NCBI RefSeq assembly: GCF_000518285.1
Contig: NZ_JADH01000001.1
Location: forward strand, 1 to 64,000
Direction: 5' to 3'
DNA length: 64,000 nt
From: Williamsoniiplasma lucivorax ATCC 49196
GTDB lineage: Bacteria > Bacillota_I > Bacilli_A > Mycoplasmatales > Mycoplasmataceae
Shown piece after piece: positions 22,484 through 34,310 of this stretch (position 1 is the stretch's first letter; every line of letters begins with the position of its first letter). The notes below the pieces were generated by a model that was not told the origin of the DNA, ran no database searches, and saw only the letters and a program-made list of their open reading frames with translations. A program made the translations under genes and the position numbers.

Positions 22484-24178
22484 CTAAACTTCTTTTCTTC
22501 TGAATTTTCTTTCAGTTGAAGCAAATTTATCATTACCTTTTTCACGATTTCAAGTACTCTTGGTTTTTGTATCTTGGAAACGAGATTTCTTAGCATCTCT
22601 TGGTTTGCCACTACTATCTTTTCCTCAACTATTGTTTTCACGAGTAGCAGGTTTTTTATCACCTCATGAATTAGATCTTGAACTGCTTCCAAAACTTGAT
22701 TTACCTTCAAAGTTTCTTCTGCCTTCACCACTTGGTTTACCTTCAAAGTTTCTTCTACCTTCACCACTTGGTTTACCTTCAAAGTTTCTTCTGCCTTCAA
22801 AGCTTGAGTTTTCACCAAAACTTCTTCTACCTTCTGAATTTGAATTTCTGTTTCTGTCATTTCTTGAACCAGATTTTGCATTACCATCAAAACTTCTTCT
22901 ACCTTCAAAACTTGAACTTCTACTTCTATCGTTTCGTGAACCAGATCTTGAATTACCATTTCTGTCACCTCTTGAACTAGATCTTGTGTTCCCTTCAAAA
23001 CTTCTTCTTGGACGGAAACGCTCGTTTCTTTCCACAGGTTCTTTTTCTTTTGATTTAACTAATCCTAAATCATCAATTAATTCTTCACTAATTTCTAAGT
23101 TAAAGTTTTTCACAATGTATTCTAATTGTTTTAATAGTTTTTGACTATTAACAAAAGTGATTGTTGAACCAGTGGCGTTATTTCTTCCTGTTCTTCCGAT
23201 ACGGTGGACAAAGTATTCATCATCAACTGGAACTTCAAAATTAATTACATAATCAATGTCATCAATATGAATTCCACGTGCCACCACATCAGTCGCAATT
23301 AAAGCTTTAAATTTTCCTTCTTTAAATTCACGAATTACTCTTGTACGTTGTGATTGTTTTTTATCACCATTGATCACTTCGTTTTTAATGCCAGCATGTT
23401 GTAAAACTTTAGCAATTTTTGAAGTGTTGGCACGAGTATTTGTAAAAACAATAAATCTTTTCATTTGGTGTTTTTCAATCAATTTGACCATCACATCTTC
23501 TTTAGTATAACCTTTAGTAATAATGTAAGTGTTATCAATGTTTTGGTTCACTTCGATTTGGTTTTCAATTTCAATCAATTCGTAATCAATCATATATTTT
23601 TTGGCAATTTCTAAAACTTTTGGTGAAGTTGTTGCTGAATATAAACCGATTTGCACTTTGTTTTGAACACCTCTAAAAACAGCATCAATATCATTTTTAA
23701 AGCCTAATTTTAACATTTCATCAGCTTCATCCAAAATAATCGTTTTAATTTGGTCTAATTTTAAAGTTTTACGATTAATGTGGTCATTAATTCTTCCTGG
23801 TGTTCCAACGATAATTTGTGAATTTTTTAATTTCTTAATTTGATCATTCATACGCGCACCTCCGATTAATGGTGCGATAGAAATATTTTCCATCATTGAA
23901 CTAAATTTACGAATTTGGTCTAAAATTTGTAATGCTAATTCTCTTGTTGGGGCTAAAATAATTGCTTGGGCATGTTTATTTTTAATATCAATTTTATGTA
24001 AAATTGGTAGGGCAAAACTTGCAGTTTTACCAGTTCCTGTACTTGATTTACCAAACAGGTTTTTGTCATCCATAAACACAGGAATTCCTTGTTGTTGGAT
24101 TTGGGTTGGTTTGTCAAACCCACTTTTATCGAGTGCTCTCAATATTGATGGGTTTAATCCTAGATTTTTAAAAGTCAT
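22484..24178 (-). CDS. DEAD-box RNA helicase with Arg/Ser/Gly-rich tail
   Basis: 564 aa. All core motifs are visible: the Q motif (GFDKPTQIQQQGIPV), Walker A STGTGKT, PTRELA, TPGR, DEAD, SAT, ATDVVARG and HRIGRTGR. Residues from about 385 on are a low-complexity RNA-binding tail: RPRRSFEGN, SRNDRN and three near-identical EGRRNFEGKPSG units, ending KRFRRKEV-like in basic residues. It belongs to the CshA/DeaD group acting in mRNA decay and ribosome assembly. It is a single-gene unit with a terminator at its end. Confidence 0.93.
22704..22811 (-). repeat. 36-bp tandem repeat inside the helicase tail
   Basis: Two full and one partial 36-bp units (22704-22739, 22740-22775, 22776 on) encode EGRRNFEGKPSG repeats. 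The units are almost identical in DNA, which points to recent expansion or selection for repeat slippage. Confidence 0.75.
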
Positions 24179-24353
24179 TTTTCTCCTTTTCTATATATGA
24201 GATAAAATAACTTCTAAATCATAAACTTTCTAAATGATACCACAACTTCATCAATTTCTAACTAAGAATTTCATTATTTTTTAATCTATCGAATCAGAAA
24301 AGATCATTAAAAACAAGTTAAAATATCAATAGCAGTAATAAGGAGGAATTTTT

Positions 24354-25388
24354 ATGGCTCAAGAAAGCAAAAAATATCAATACAATTGAAAAACTGTTTT
24401 ATGAACAATCCTGTTCTTTCCTGTGGTTTGGTGAAAATCAAAGCAAGTGTTTAAAGAGCACAAGTTTTATAAATATACTTTTCCACGCAGTGGGGAATGA
24501 AAAGAAGCACGGGGAATTTCTGACCCAATTCCGATGGCTGCCAACACTTATGAGTACCATCTTTGAGATTTACAAAGAAAAAATTTATCATTAGTCACTT
24601 TTACCCCAGAACAAATTACCGAATTTATTTTACCAGGTAAATTTGGGGGCATTTCTTGTGTCCAAGCGATTAATCCAGCTAGTGACAAATGAGTCATTGG
24701 ATTACATGGTTGAACCCAGAATAAATATGCTGCTTTACGTTATATGTATTATTTTTATGAACAAGGTTATAACATTTTAACTTTTGATGCTTATGGTCAT
24801 GGGTTAAGTTATGGAGAGTTTCATGATTCTGGTTATTCAACAATTCCAATGCTTGATGATCTTGTTGCCTATTTGCTACAAGATCATCAAGCTCAAGTGA
24901 TTGGTTTGATTGGTTTAAGTATGGGAGCAACCAGTGCTATCCTTTATTCACAAATTGGTCAGCATAAAGCTGGCATTACTTGAATTATTGAAGATTGTGC
25001 TCCAAGTCATTTCACAATTCAAAACCGTTGGTCTTTACAACAAAAATATCAACAACCTTGATGGTTAATCACTTTTAGATTGACCGCAAAATTAAGTAAA
25101 ATTACGCAAACACCTTTAAAAGATTATGATTTAAACAAAAGAATGTCTTTCAATGCTCAAACACCAATCTTTTTTATCCACATGCTTGAAGATACCTGAG
25201 TCCCAGTTTGAATGGGTAAAGAAATGTATGCTGAAAAAATTAAATTTGAAACTCAACCAAATTGAAGTGAGTTGTGAACACCTAGTGGTTCTGAACATTG
25301 TTATTACAGCATCGATCATAAACAAGACTATGTTGATCGTACTTTGGGATTTATCCACAAAATTGAACAAGAAAATGCTAAAAAATAA
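24354..25388 (+). CDS. Alpha/beta hydrolase, membrane-anchored
   Basis: 344 aa. An N-terminal hydrophobic segment (TVLWTILFFPVVWW) likely anchors it. The fold shows GLHGWTQNK (oxyanion HG), AYGHGLS, the nucleophile elbow GLSMGA, the acid Asp region HMLEDTWVPV and the His of DHKQDY. It is typical of mollicute lipase/esterase-like genes of the YqkD type; the substrate is unknown. The strong AAGGAGG site fixes ATG 24354. It stands alone, with a terminator after it. Confidence 0.82.
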
Positions 25389-25414
25389 TGTCTTTGGGCA
25401 TTATTTTTTTAATT
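25382..25414 (+). terminator. Terminator
   Basis: AATAATG / CATTATT stem around a TCTTTGGG loop, then T7. It overlaps the stop codon of the hydrolase. Confidence 0.75.
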
Positions 25415-25503
25415 TCAAGCAAAACAACCAACATCATTTAAAAATAAAATATAATAACTTTTGAGTACTTTGAATACTCTATGCAATAAACAAAAGGAGA
25501 AAA

Positions 25504-27900
25504 ATGTTTAGCAAATTTATATTAAAAAGAATGGTTGTCCCAGTTTTTTTAATCGTAATTATTTTAGGTGGTTTTGGAGCAACTTTAGCAGTGATGCTGC
25601 GTGATACATCTGATAAAAATGTTATTTTACAATTAGATGCCAATGTGATGAAAGCAACTCACGAATCTCCCCAAAGATTAAAAAAACAAGTTGAAAAATT
25701 CAACGAATGAAATAAAAAACAAGCCAACTATGAGGGCATTGATGCGGAATTAGTTTTTACTAGTGAAAATAATTTAGATAATAAAATCTATCGTGATATT
25801 GAATTGCCAAGTTTATATATTTCTTATTCTAATACACCAGTTAAATATGAAAAAACTTTACCAAAAGCTAAAGGTAGTCAAACTGTTGTTGATGTTGGTC
25901 AAGTTTTGAATTGAAATCAGGACTATTTAACAGAGAAATTAAGCGATCCTAAGTTTGATCACGAAATGATTAAAAGTTGAGCTAGTCAAGCTAATCAAAA
26001 CGTTAATGATTTTATTAGTAGTGGTGATGACAAAATGAGTTTGGACCAATTAATGGGTTATGACATTCCAAACAACCCAGCACAAAATTCACCAATCCCG
26101 ACATCACTAGCAGAACAACCTCATCTAAACAAAGAACTTAACTACTATAATCACTTTGCTCCATTTCATGATGTCGTTGTTGAAGGTGGTTTGTTTAATA
26201 ACAAATTATATGCTGCCCCTTGAGAATTCTCAATGAATATTGGTTATTTAAATACTAAAATTATTTCTGAATTTTATTATGTTTTAACTGGAAAATTATT
26301 TGATCAAACAATGTTTCCCATGAGTGAGTTTTTCATTCCACCACTAAGTCCAGAAGAAGATTTAATTGATGTGTCTGGTTACACCAAACAAGTGCGTGAT
26401 TTAAGAACTGGCCAAGAAAAAACAATTTTTGATGATGCCAAATATCTTAAGTGAAGGCAAGAATGAAACAAAACTCAGCAAATTCAAGAGCAATATCAAG
26501 CAATTCATTCAAAAATTGCACCAGTTGCTAATACCAAAATGCGAAATATTACAGTTTTATCAGCAAACAATAAATGAAAACAAGAGCCTTTTAAAGAGCG
26601 AACAATTCAATCTCTTGTGGAAGAATTATTTGCTGGAATTAACAAAGAAACACCTAATCCAAGAGCAAATAGTGCTTCGAATCTGCGAAAACAAAAAAAT
26701 ATGCTTAGAAATATTTTTACTGATGTTGATAATGTGGAATTATTTACTTACATTTATAGTCAAATCGGCAAAAATATCTTACCTGTTGATACAACTGATA
26801 AAAATTTAATGCAACATATGTATTACTACAATAACTTCTATAGTTTTGGGTGAGATTTTTTACCAGACTTTTTCAATGCTAATGCTTTGTCAGTCGGAGA
26901 AAGTTTATTGCATTATCAAAATGATGATCCCAAAACAGTTTATCTTGATAAAAAATCACAAGGTTTATTAAATGGCTTGCAGTTATACCAAACTGCCAGA
27001 AAAATCAGTGAATTTAATGGTACTTCACATGGTGGAAAAGGTGGGCATCCAGGAACTATTTTTGGCGCAGCTGGTGGTTATGGGTCATCATATTTTGGTA
27101 AAGGAAGTATGATGGGTTATTCAGTCACTAGTGCAGCTTCTGATTACTTAGTACAATCTGTTGGTTATCAAGGAGCTGTGACAAACAAAAATAATAAGCC
27201 ATATTTTTCAAGAAGGTATTTAACAACTTATGTCCATTATGATGATGTGATTTTACATGGGTCAGTTGCTAAAGAAGATACAGCTGGTAAAAACAACACC
27301 AATCCTGACAATCCCTTAAATAGTTCATCAATTTATCGTGGCCAAAGAATTGGAATGTTCAAGCAAAAAAGTGTCAAGAAAAATCGTGTGGCTGCTAAGT
27401 TATTAAATTATCTCCTTACCCCAGCGATTCAGAGTGAATCTTTAATGGGTTCTGCTTACTTACCAGTCAATAAGTTTGCTTACAATTTAGATGCTGGTGA
27501 TAGATTAGGTATTTTCAAACATGATTGATTAGATGGAACATCAAATCCCTTAGACCCTAAACCAATTTATTGAAAACAATGACCAAAAGATGGTTCTCGC
27601 CAAATTAATAAATTAATCTATGAAACTTATATTGGTGGTAACATTGATGGCCAAATTATTACACCAACAATGAGTGTTGTTGCTAGTCCAATTTCCCCTT
27701 TTGGAGAAATCACTACTGGTGGTGGCATCATTGACAAGTACATGAGTAAATTTTATGGAACAACCACATCAAATGATTGGGATCTGGATACCAAACAGTT
27801 ATTAGGACATTTCTGAACTGAAATGACTCCCCAATTGCAAAGTAGTATTGAAGCTATTTTTGGAGTTGATGCAAAATGAAAAGAATGAGAGAAAAAATAG
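25504..27900 (+). CDS. Sugar-type ABC importer, substrate-binding protein
   Basis: 798 aa, large for the family. An N-terminal membrane anchor (VVPVFLIVIILGGFGATLAV) has no lipobox Cys. The long extracellular part has a solute-binding look (LFNNKLYAAPWEFSMNIGYLN, AAGGYGSSYFGKGSMMGYS, KSVKKNRVAAKLLNYLL). First gene of a four-gene operon with an ATPase and two MalF/MalG-type permeases, which fits an importer of oligosaccharides or glycerol phosphodiesters like the MG187-189 system. Assignment rests mainly on context. AAAGGAG precedes ATG. Confidence 0.75.
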
Positions 27901-27909
27901 GAGCACAAG

Positions 27910-29745
27910 ATGAGTATAAAAATTAAAAATATGGTGATTGATTATGGTGATGCTGTTGCTGTTAAAAACTTAAACATGGTTGTTGAACAAGGAGAATTAG
28001 TTTCTTTACTTGGACCATCTGGTTGTGGTAAAACTACAACTTTAAATGCGATTGCTGGTTTATTGCAGCTTTCCAAAGGACAAATTATCTTTAATGACAT
28101 TGATGTCACTAATCTTCCACCCCAAAAACGTCATATTGGTTTTGTTTTTCAAAACTATGCACTTTATCCACATTTAAATGTTTTTGAAAATATTGCTTTA
28201 CCATTAAAAGAAAGTAAAACTTTTGCTGACAATCTTCAATTGCATAATTTAAATATCAAATTAAATTTAGCAGTCATGAAAAAGCATGGTACTAGTCTTG
28301 CTAAAGATGCTTTGTTTAATGGACTGGATGTGTTGTATAACAAATATTTAACTTTTTATCATGATGGTTTTACAAAAATTTATGCACAATATGATGCAAT
28401 ATTTAAAGAAGATTTAAGTAATTATATTGCTGATGTTTATAACCGTGAACAATTTAAATATCTTGGTTCAAGATGTTTTGTGATGAACCAAAATGAATAT
28501 GAATTATTTAAAGCTGGTCAAATGCTGGGAGCATATGAGTTTTTTAGCCAACTTTTTGAAGAATGTTCACAACTTACAACTGATGAAACTGGTCAATTTT
28601 TACTTAAAAATTGACAACAAAAATTAGTTTGAAATTATGGAGCAAAAACTCAAGCAAAAATCTCAGAATGTGAAAAAATCATTAAAACCCAACGTTTAGA
28701 AATGAAAAAAGAAATTAAAACATTGTTGAAAACAAACCAGGAGAATGATATCCCCGATCCTTTTGATTTGAATTGGGACAATTTAAAAATCCATTTTATG
28801 ATTGAACAAGATAAGTTATTTAAAACAATTAAAAAACAAATGCATGATGATCTTGAGTTTCAAAAAATTGTTGAGGCTTACAAAACTAACATGGAACAAA
28901 ATCTGCAAATGTCACAAGCAGAATTTGAACAAAAAATTTTAAAGCAAAAAGCACAATTGAAAAAACTGAAAGATGAAATCAAAAAAGAAGTTGAAACAAT
29001 TGCCCAAAAAGTACAAATTGAAACACATTTGAAGAAAAAAGTCAGCCAATTATCTGGAGGGCAACAACAACGTGTTGCAATTGCTCGGGCTGTGATTAAA
29101 AAACCAACTGTGCTACTTTTAGATGAACCTTTTTCTAATCTTGATGCCAATCTTAGAGTTTCGACTCGTCAATGGATTAAAATGTTTCAAAAAGAAACTA
29201 ATATTACAACGATTTTTGTAACTCATGACCAAGAAGAAGCGATGAGTATTTCTGATAAAGTTTTCATTATGCATAATGGAATTATTCAACAACAAGGTGA
29301 TTCACCAATGCAAGTTTATAATCAACCTGCTAATAAATTTGTTGCAGAATTTATTGGTAATCCATCAATGAACTTTTTTCATCAAGCAACAATCAATAGT
29401 TCCAATGAAGTGGTTTTACATGGTCATAAACTTGGTAAATTAACTAAGAAAATTCCTAATAAAGATGTCATTATTGGCATTCGTCCTGAACACACCATTA
29501 TTGTTGGGATGCAAGAATTTACTCCAGCTAGTGCAAATGATTTTGATGGTAAAGTGATGTTAACTGAACAATTAGGAAAATATAATTATTTAAAATTATT
29601 TGCCCATGACGAAGAAATTGCTACTGTTTATGACACATCAATTTCTTCGCCTCAAATTAGTCAAGAAGTGAAGTTTAATTTCTTAAAAGGTAAAGTTTAT
29701 GTTTTTGATGCTCATGGTGAACAAGCATTATTGGAGGTCATTTAA
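27910..29745 (+). CDS. Sugar-type ABC importer ATPase with ~270-aa insertion
   Basis: 611 aa, about 250 more than MalK/UgpC. Walker [11 protein letters not shown] begins at residue 35 and the Q-loop [21 protein letters not shown] near 90. The signature LSGGQQQR does not come until residue 381, followed by [15 protein letters not shown] and [10 protein letters not shown]. Between them is a Lys/Glu-rich helical insertion. The same kind of insertion is known in mycoplasma MG187 homologues. The C-terminal regulatory domain ([10 protein letters not shown]) is present. ATG 27910 lies 9 bp after the binding-protein stop. Confidence 0.92.
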
Positions 29746-30731
29746 TGAACAATTTAAATAACCGTAAAAAACAAAATTTTAACTTAAAATTTGCCAACTT
29801 AAACCAAAAATGAGCAACTAAAAACCATCGCAGTCCAAAGCGATTTGATAAATTTTATACCCAAGCTATTTGGGTGATTCCGGGAATGCTCTTTATTACT
29901 ATCTTTATTTTTATTGCACTTTTTTTTGTAATTCAAAATGCTGTTAATGGAGCAACTAATCAAAGTGAATTTCAATTTACCTTCTGAAACTTCAAAGTGA
30001 TTTTTAGTGATCAAACATTTACCAAGGCTTTATCCAATACCTTTTTATTTGCTTTAATTGCTATTCCAATTGGTTTAGTTTTATCAGTTGCCATTGCTCG
30101 TTGTTTATCAATGCTATTAAACCAACGTTTCTTTTCCTTTATGCAAGGGCTCTTTTTCTTGCCCTATGTAACTAGTACTTTAGCGATTTCCTTATCATTC
30201 GCTGTCATGTTTAGTGGTGCTAAAACTGGGATTATGAATTCAATAATTAGTCTATTTGGGGCTGATCCAGTTGCTTGATTAGCCAATCCTAAAACTGCTT
30301 TTGCTGTTGTCATTTTCAATGGGATTTGAATTATGTTACCATTTCAAATCATTATGTTAACAACTGGTTTTATGCGTATTGATCGTCAATATTATGCTGC
30401 TGCAAGTATTGATGGGATGAGTAAATTGAGACAATTTTGAAAAATTACTCTCCCTCAACTGACACCAACTTTAATGTATTTAATCACTATGATTTTCATT
30501 TGATCATTTCAATATGTACCAATGGGACTTTTTGAAAATGAAACCAAAGCAGAAGCTGTCAATGCTCAAACTATTGTTTTTTGAATTTATGAACGCATTA
30601 CTGGACAAGGGTCAAAAATTATTTCTTATTCCAAAGCTGGGGCGGCTTCATTAATCTTAATGTTCATTATTTTAATCATTACAATTATTAATCGTGTCAT
30701 CTCAAATAAATTGTGAAAGAAATTTAGTTAG
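29745..30731 (+). CDS. Sugar-type ABC importer permease 1 (MalF-like)
   Basis: 328 aa, six membrane segments. The EAA loop is visible as YAAASIDGMSKLRQFWKITLPQL, which contacts the ATPase. A short basic cytoplasmic N-terminus precedes the first span (IWVIPGMLFITIFIF). The start overlaps the ATPase stop (TAATG), so translation is coupled. Confidence 0.9.
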
Positions 30732-30738
30732 GAGTTAT

Positions 30739-31941
30739 ATGAATAAACAAGAATACAAAATTGCAAAACAACAAATTATTGCCAAGCATAAAAATTTAAC
30801 TCAACAAGTTGGAGAAACTTTGTCATTTATGGAGAAGAAAAAACTTTTGTGAGATGAGATTCATCGCTTAGATGAGCAACGTTATTGAGCTAGCAAAGAA
30901 AATCTGCAAAAATCACTTGCCACTTTTTTCAAATGCTTGTTCTTGCTTTTCATTTTAAAAATGAAAAGCAAGCATTTCGCTAATTGATGATTTACAAGAA
31001 AAAATCGTCAACAAGCAACTTTCACTAATAAAATGGCTGGGGAAAAATTTTGACAAATGCTTGGGGGAAGAATTACCCGCGCCATCTTTTTAGGAGTTAT
31101 GGCACTCGTTTTTATCTTTCCGTTTTTCTGAATGATTTCCATGTCTTTCCGTAGTTTTGAAGAAGTCCAAAATGGGATTACTGGTGGGTTTGAATTACTC
31201 CCAGGTCAATGAAGTTTAGAAGCTTATAAATTTTTATTTACTGGGGGGAGAAATGGAACTGCTCCTTCCATTGTGAATGCCATTGGAGTTTCCTTATTAG
31301 TGGCAGTAATTTCCACAATCACCCAAATTTTTGTTTCTTTAGTTGGTGGATATGGTTTAAGTCGGATTAATTCCCGTTGAAAAGAATTAATCATTATCGT
31401 TTTATTAGCAACCTTAATGATTCCTGGAGAAGCATTAATGGTTGGGCAATTTATTGTTGCTAGTCACTTGAATTTAGAAAATTCAACCCTAGCTTTAATC
31501 ATTCCTTTTATTGGGAATGCCTTTACTATTTTCTTATTTAAAAATGCTTTTGATTCAATTCCGCCAAGTGTTGAATCTTCAGCCAAAATTGATGGGATGA
31601 ACCGTTGAAGATTTTTTATTAAAATTGCCATTCCTTATATTAAAGGCATAATTATCACTTGTTGTTTAATTGCTTTCATCTCATCATGAAATTCTATTTT
31701 ATGACCAACAATGATTATTAAACAAGATTCTAAATGAATTACAATGCCGATGATTTTATGACAAATTGTCACTTCATCAGCAACCACAGGCGATATTTGA
31801 GATGTCAATGGCTCATTAGATCCACAAAATTTAAAAATGGCAGCCGCCATTGTTTCAACAATTCCAATGTTCCTTGTTTTTATTTTTAGTAAGAAATATT
31901 TAGTCCGTGGAATTGTTTCTTCGAAAGGAATTAAAGGTTAA
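30739..31941 (+). CDS. Sugar-type ABC importer permease 2 (MalG-like)
   Basis: 400 aa, longer than the usual ~280 because of a ~110-residue charged N-terminus before the first core span (FLGVMALVFIFPFFWMISMS). The EAA loop reads ESSAKIDGMNRWRFFIKIAIPY. AGGAG precedes ATG 30739 by 5 nt. The N-terminal extension contains a hydrophobic stretch encoded by a DNA inverted repeat at 30931-30977. Last gene of the operon. Confidence 0.9.
30931..30977. repeat. Long inverted repeat inside a coding region
   Basis: AAATGCTTG...CTTTTC at 30931-30950 pairs with GAAAAGCAAGCATTT at 30963-30977. The inner arms CTTGCTTTTCATTTT / AAAATGAAAAGCAAG are perfect; a 6-nt direct duplication of TTCTTG offsets the outer part. 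It encodes FKCLFLLFILKMKSKHF in permease 2. Confidence 0.7.
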
Positions 31942-31948
31942 CAAACTT

Positions 31949-31978
31949 AAAAAGACAATTCTTGGGAATTGTCTTTTT
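31949..31978. terminator. Bidirectional terminator
   Basis: AAAAAGACAATTC, TTGG, GAATTGTCTTTTT: a 13-bp perfect stem between the ABC operon and the convergent HAD gene. Confidence 0.92.
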
Positions 31979-31989
31979 AAAATCATCAT

Positions 31990-32844
31990 TTATTCTTTAG
32001 CTTTAATCATGCGTTCTAGTTCTAAGCCAACACCATTCTCACTCATTGGTTCAATGACTTTAAAAGCCACTTGTTTTAAAGCTTCAACAGCATTCCCAAC
32101 AGCAATTCCCTGTTCAACTTGACTAATCATTTCTAGATCATTGTAATTATCACCAAAAGTGATAATTTTCTTATAATCTGTCTTGACAATTTCTGCTCAT
32201 TTTTGCATCCCGAAAAGTTTATTCACCCCAATTGCAGTCACATTATAAAGATGTGGTAATGATTGGACATTTTGCGTTAATTTAGCATATTTGGTAAAAA
32301 GTTTTTGAATGGAAGTTTCTTGTTGACCACTAGTTCTTAAAATGAATTCCACAACTGCAAATTGTTCTGAAGCAATGGCTGCACGTAATTCTGCATTATT
32401 AGCAAAAAGAATAATGTCTCAGCGATATTTCTTTTTAACTTTTTTTTGATATGTGACTCAAGTTTTAATTCTTTGGTTATGAATTGTGGTGAGCATTTGG
32501 GTTGGTGAATAAACAGTCACTTCCAAGCCAAGTTTAATTGCATCATCAAAAAATTTTAAAGCTAAAGCATTTTTAATGCTTTCAGCAAACAAAACTTGTT
32601 TTAACTTTAAATCCATCACAACAGCTCCATTACAAGCAACAATTGGTAATTGGACATTTAATTCATGAGCTAATTTTAAATTAGCTAAAGGATGTCTACC
32701 AGTGATTAAGCCAAAACGATAACCACTCATTCTTTGGTATTTTTTAATTGCTTTTTGGGTCTCTTTAGCCAGTTCAAGATTACTCCCAACAAGTGTCCCA
32801 TCACAATCACTTAAACAATATTCATAAGGTTGATCAAATAGCAT
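31990..32844 (-). CDS. HAD superfamily (Cof-type) phosphatase
   Basis: 284 aa. HAD motif I DCDGTLVG near the N-terminus (nucleophile Asp), FGLITGRH, VACNGAVV and motif IV FGDNYNDLEMI are present: the Cof/YidA type with a C2 cap. Such enzymes dephosphorylate sugar phosphates or cofactors; the substrate is open. ATG 32844 is preferred over 32865, because AAGGAAAAG lies between them at the right distance. Start overlaps the trmL stop by one base. Confidence 0.88.
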
Positions 32845-33383
32845 TATTTTTCTTTTCCTTTTCATGCGCCGCTTAGTAAATAATCACGGCCTTTTTGAGT
32901 TTCAAACTTCGATAAATTTAAATAATCTCATTGTCTTAAAACTTCATAACTAGCAATGCCCACACTGTTTGCAATGTTGATACTGCGAGCAGCTTCAACC
33001 ATAGGAATTCTAAAAATCGTCTCAATGTGATCAATTAAAATTTGTTTGGGAATGCCAGTTGATTCTTTGCCAAACATTAAATAAACTTCTTCATCTAAGT
33101 TTTGAAAATTAAAATCACTAATTGGAGCTTGTCCATATCTAGTTAAACAAAACAATTTTTGGTGAGGATGTTTGGTAAGAAAATCATTTCAATCATCATA
33201 TCTAATAACGTCAACAAATTGATGCTCGTTGGCACTTGGGCGTGCTAAATGGCGATCATCATAAATAAAACCTAGCGGTTCAATAATATGTAAACGCGCA
33301 TCAATTGCGACACAAGTCCGCATAATTGCTCCGACATTTTGAGCGATTTCTGGTTCATATAAAACAATGTTAATTTTTCTCAT
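32844..33383 (-). CDS. trmL: tRNA (cytidine(34)-2'-O)-methyltransferase
   Basis: 179 aa, SPOUT superfamily. NIVLYEPEIAQNVGAIMRTC at the N-terminus and the knot region YLMFGKESTGIP, IPMVEAARSINIANSVGIA are the TrmL signature. It methylates the wobble ribose of leucine tRNAs in E. coli. The C-terminus is extended by ~20 residues beyond the usual end. Start overlaps rdgB by 14 bp. Confidence 0.93.
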
Positions 33384-33981
33384 TATGACCTCCTAAATAA
33401 GCTTTTAATTTTTGACTAGCAATTTGACGAGAAGAATACTTATTCTTCTCGTCAGCTCCCATTTCTGAATAAGTTAATCCACTTCCATTGGGAATAAAGG
33501 TTAAATCATAGCCAAAACCATTACCAGTGATTTTTACTTCGCGACTAATTTTTCCTGGCACAATCCCTGTAAAAGTTTTAATAATCTGATGTTTGACATC
33601 GACAATGGCAATCACACTAACCATTTGTGCATTTCAATTGCTTTGATCAGTTTCTTTATTAATTTTATCAATCAACATTTGGTTAATTTGCACTCAATCA
33701 GTTGTCGGATATGCTCAACGTTTGGAATAAATCCCTGGGAAATTATTAAGCGCTTCAATCTCAATTCCACTATCATCAGCAATCACAACACCATTCACAA
33801 ATGCTGAAAGTGCTCGTGCTTTTTCAATCGCGTTATCAACAAAAGTTAAGCCAGTTTCTTCTGGTTCTTGATAATCTGGTAAATCATTGAGTGTTTTTAT
33901 TTGATAGTTAGCAAGAAAAACACTAAATTCAGTGACTTTATCTTGATTAGAGGTAGCAATTCAAATTTTTTGTTTATTCAT
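33370..33981 (-). CDS. rdgB: XTP/dITP pyrophosphatase (Ham1/RdgB)
   Basis: 203 aa, full length. IATSNQDKVTEF at the N-terminus, TGLTFVDNAIEKARA, VIADDSGIEIEAL, and GNGFGYDLTFIP with EMGADEKNKYSSRQIA are the family motifs. It removes non-canonical purine triphosphates. Upstream, TATAAAAT ends only ~7 nt before ATG and no SD is visible, so the transcript may start almost at the start codon. Confidence 0.94.
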
Positions 33982-34310
33982 ACTTATTATTTTATAGGTA
34001 AATAAGGGTTGAGTTAAAATAATTTCTTCAAGATTGATGCATTTTTGACTTTTAAGTTTTAGATAAACTCAAAAGTCAAAAAGATAAGCATAAAATTTGA
34101 TGTTGGTTGTTTTTTAACTTCTCAAACAAAAGTTTTGGTTTTTTTAATAAATGACTTTACAAAGAAAAAGAATAATGTATTTTTATTTGTGGGTTAACAT
34201 TTCTTTACCATTTAAAAGTGAATAATTTTACTAAAATAAACAGCATTTTTCTTTTTTTGAATGAAACATTAACTAAATAATAATAAAAATGCAAAGGAAT
34301 AATTAAAAAA
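33982..34310. other. Gene-free stretch with one hairpin
   Basis: No reading frame is supported. A strong hairpin lies at 34042-34082 (TTTTTGACTTTT / AAAAGTCAAAAA with AGTTT / AAACT inside), like a terminator. The last 50 bp before the lipoprotein gene contain TTGAAT and TAATAAT promoter-like blocks and an AAAGGA ribosome site. Confidence 0.5.

Noticed and set aside
22560..23144. 194-codon frame on the plus strand with Ser/Leu-rich repeats
   Set aside because: Antisense of the low-complexity tail of the DEAD-box helicase; the repeats come from that gene.
33982..34310. Replication origin in the AT-rich gap
   Set aside because: No DnaA-box cluster, no dnaA or dnaN nearby.
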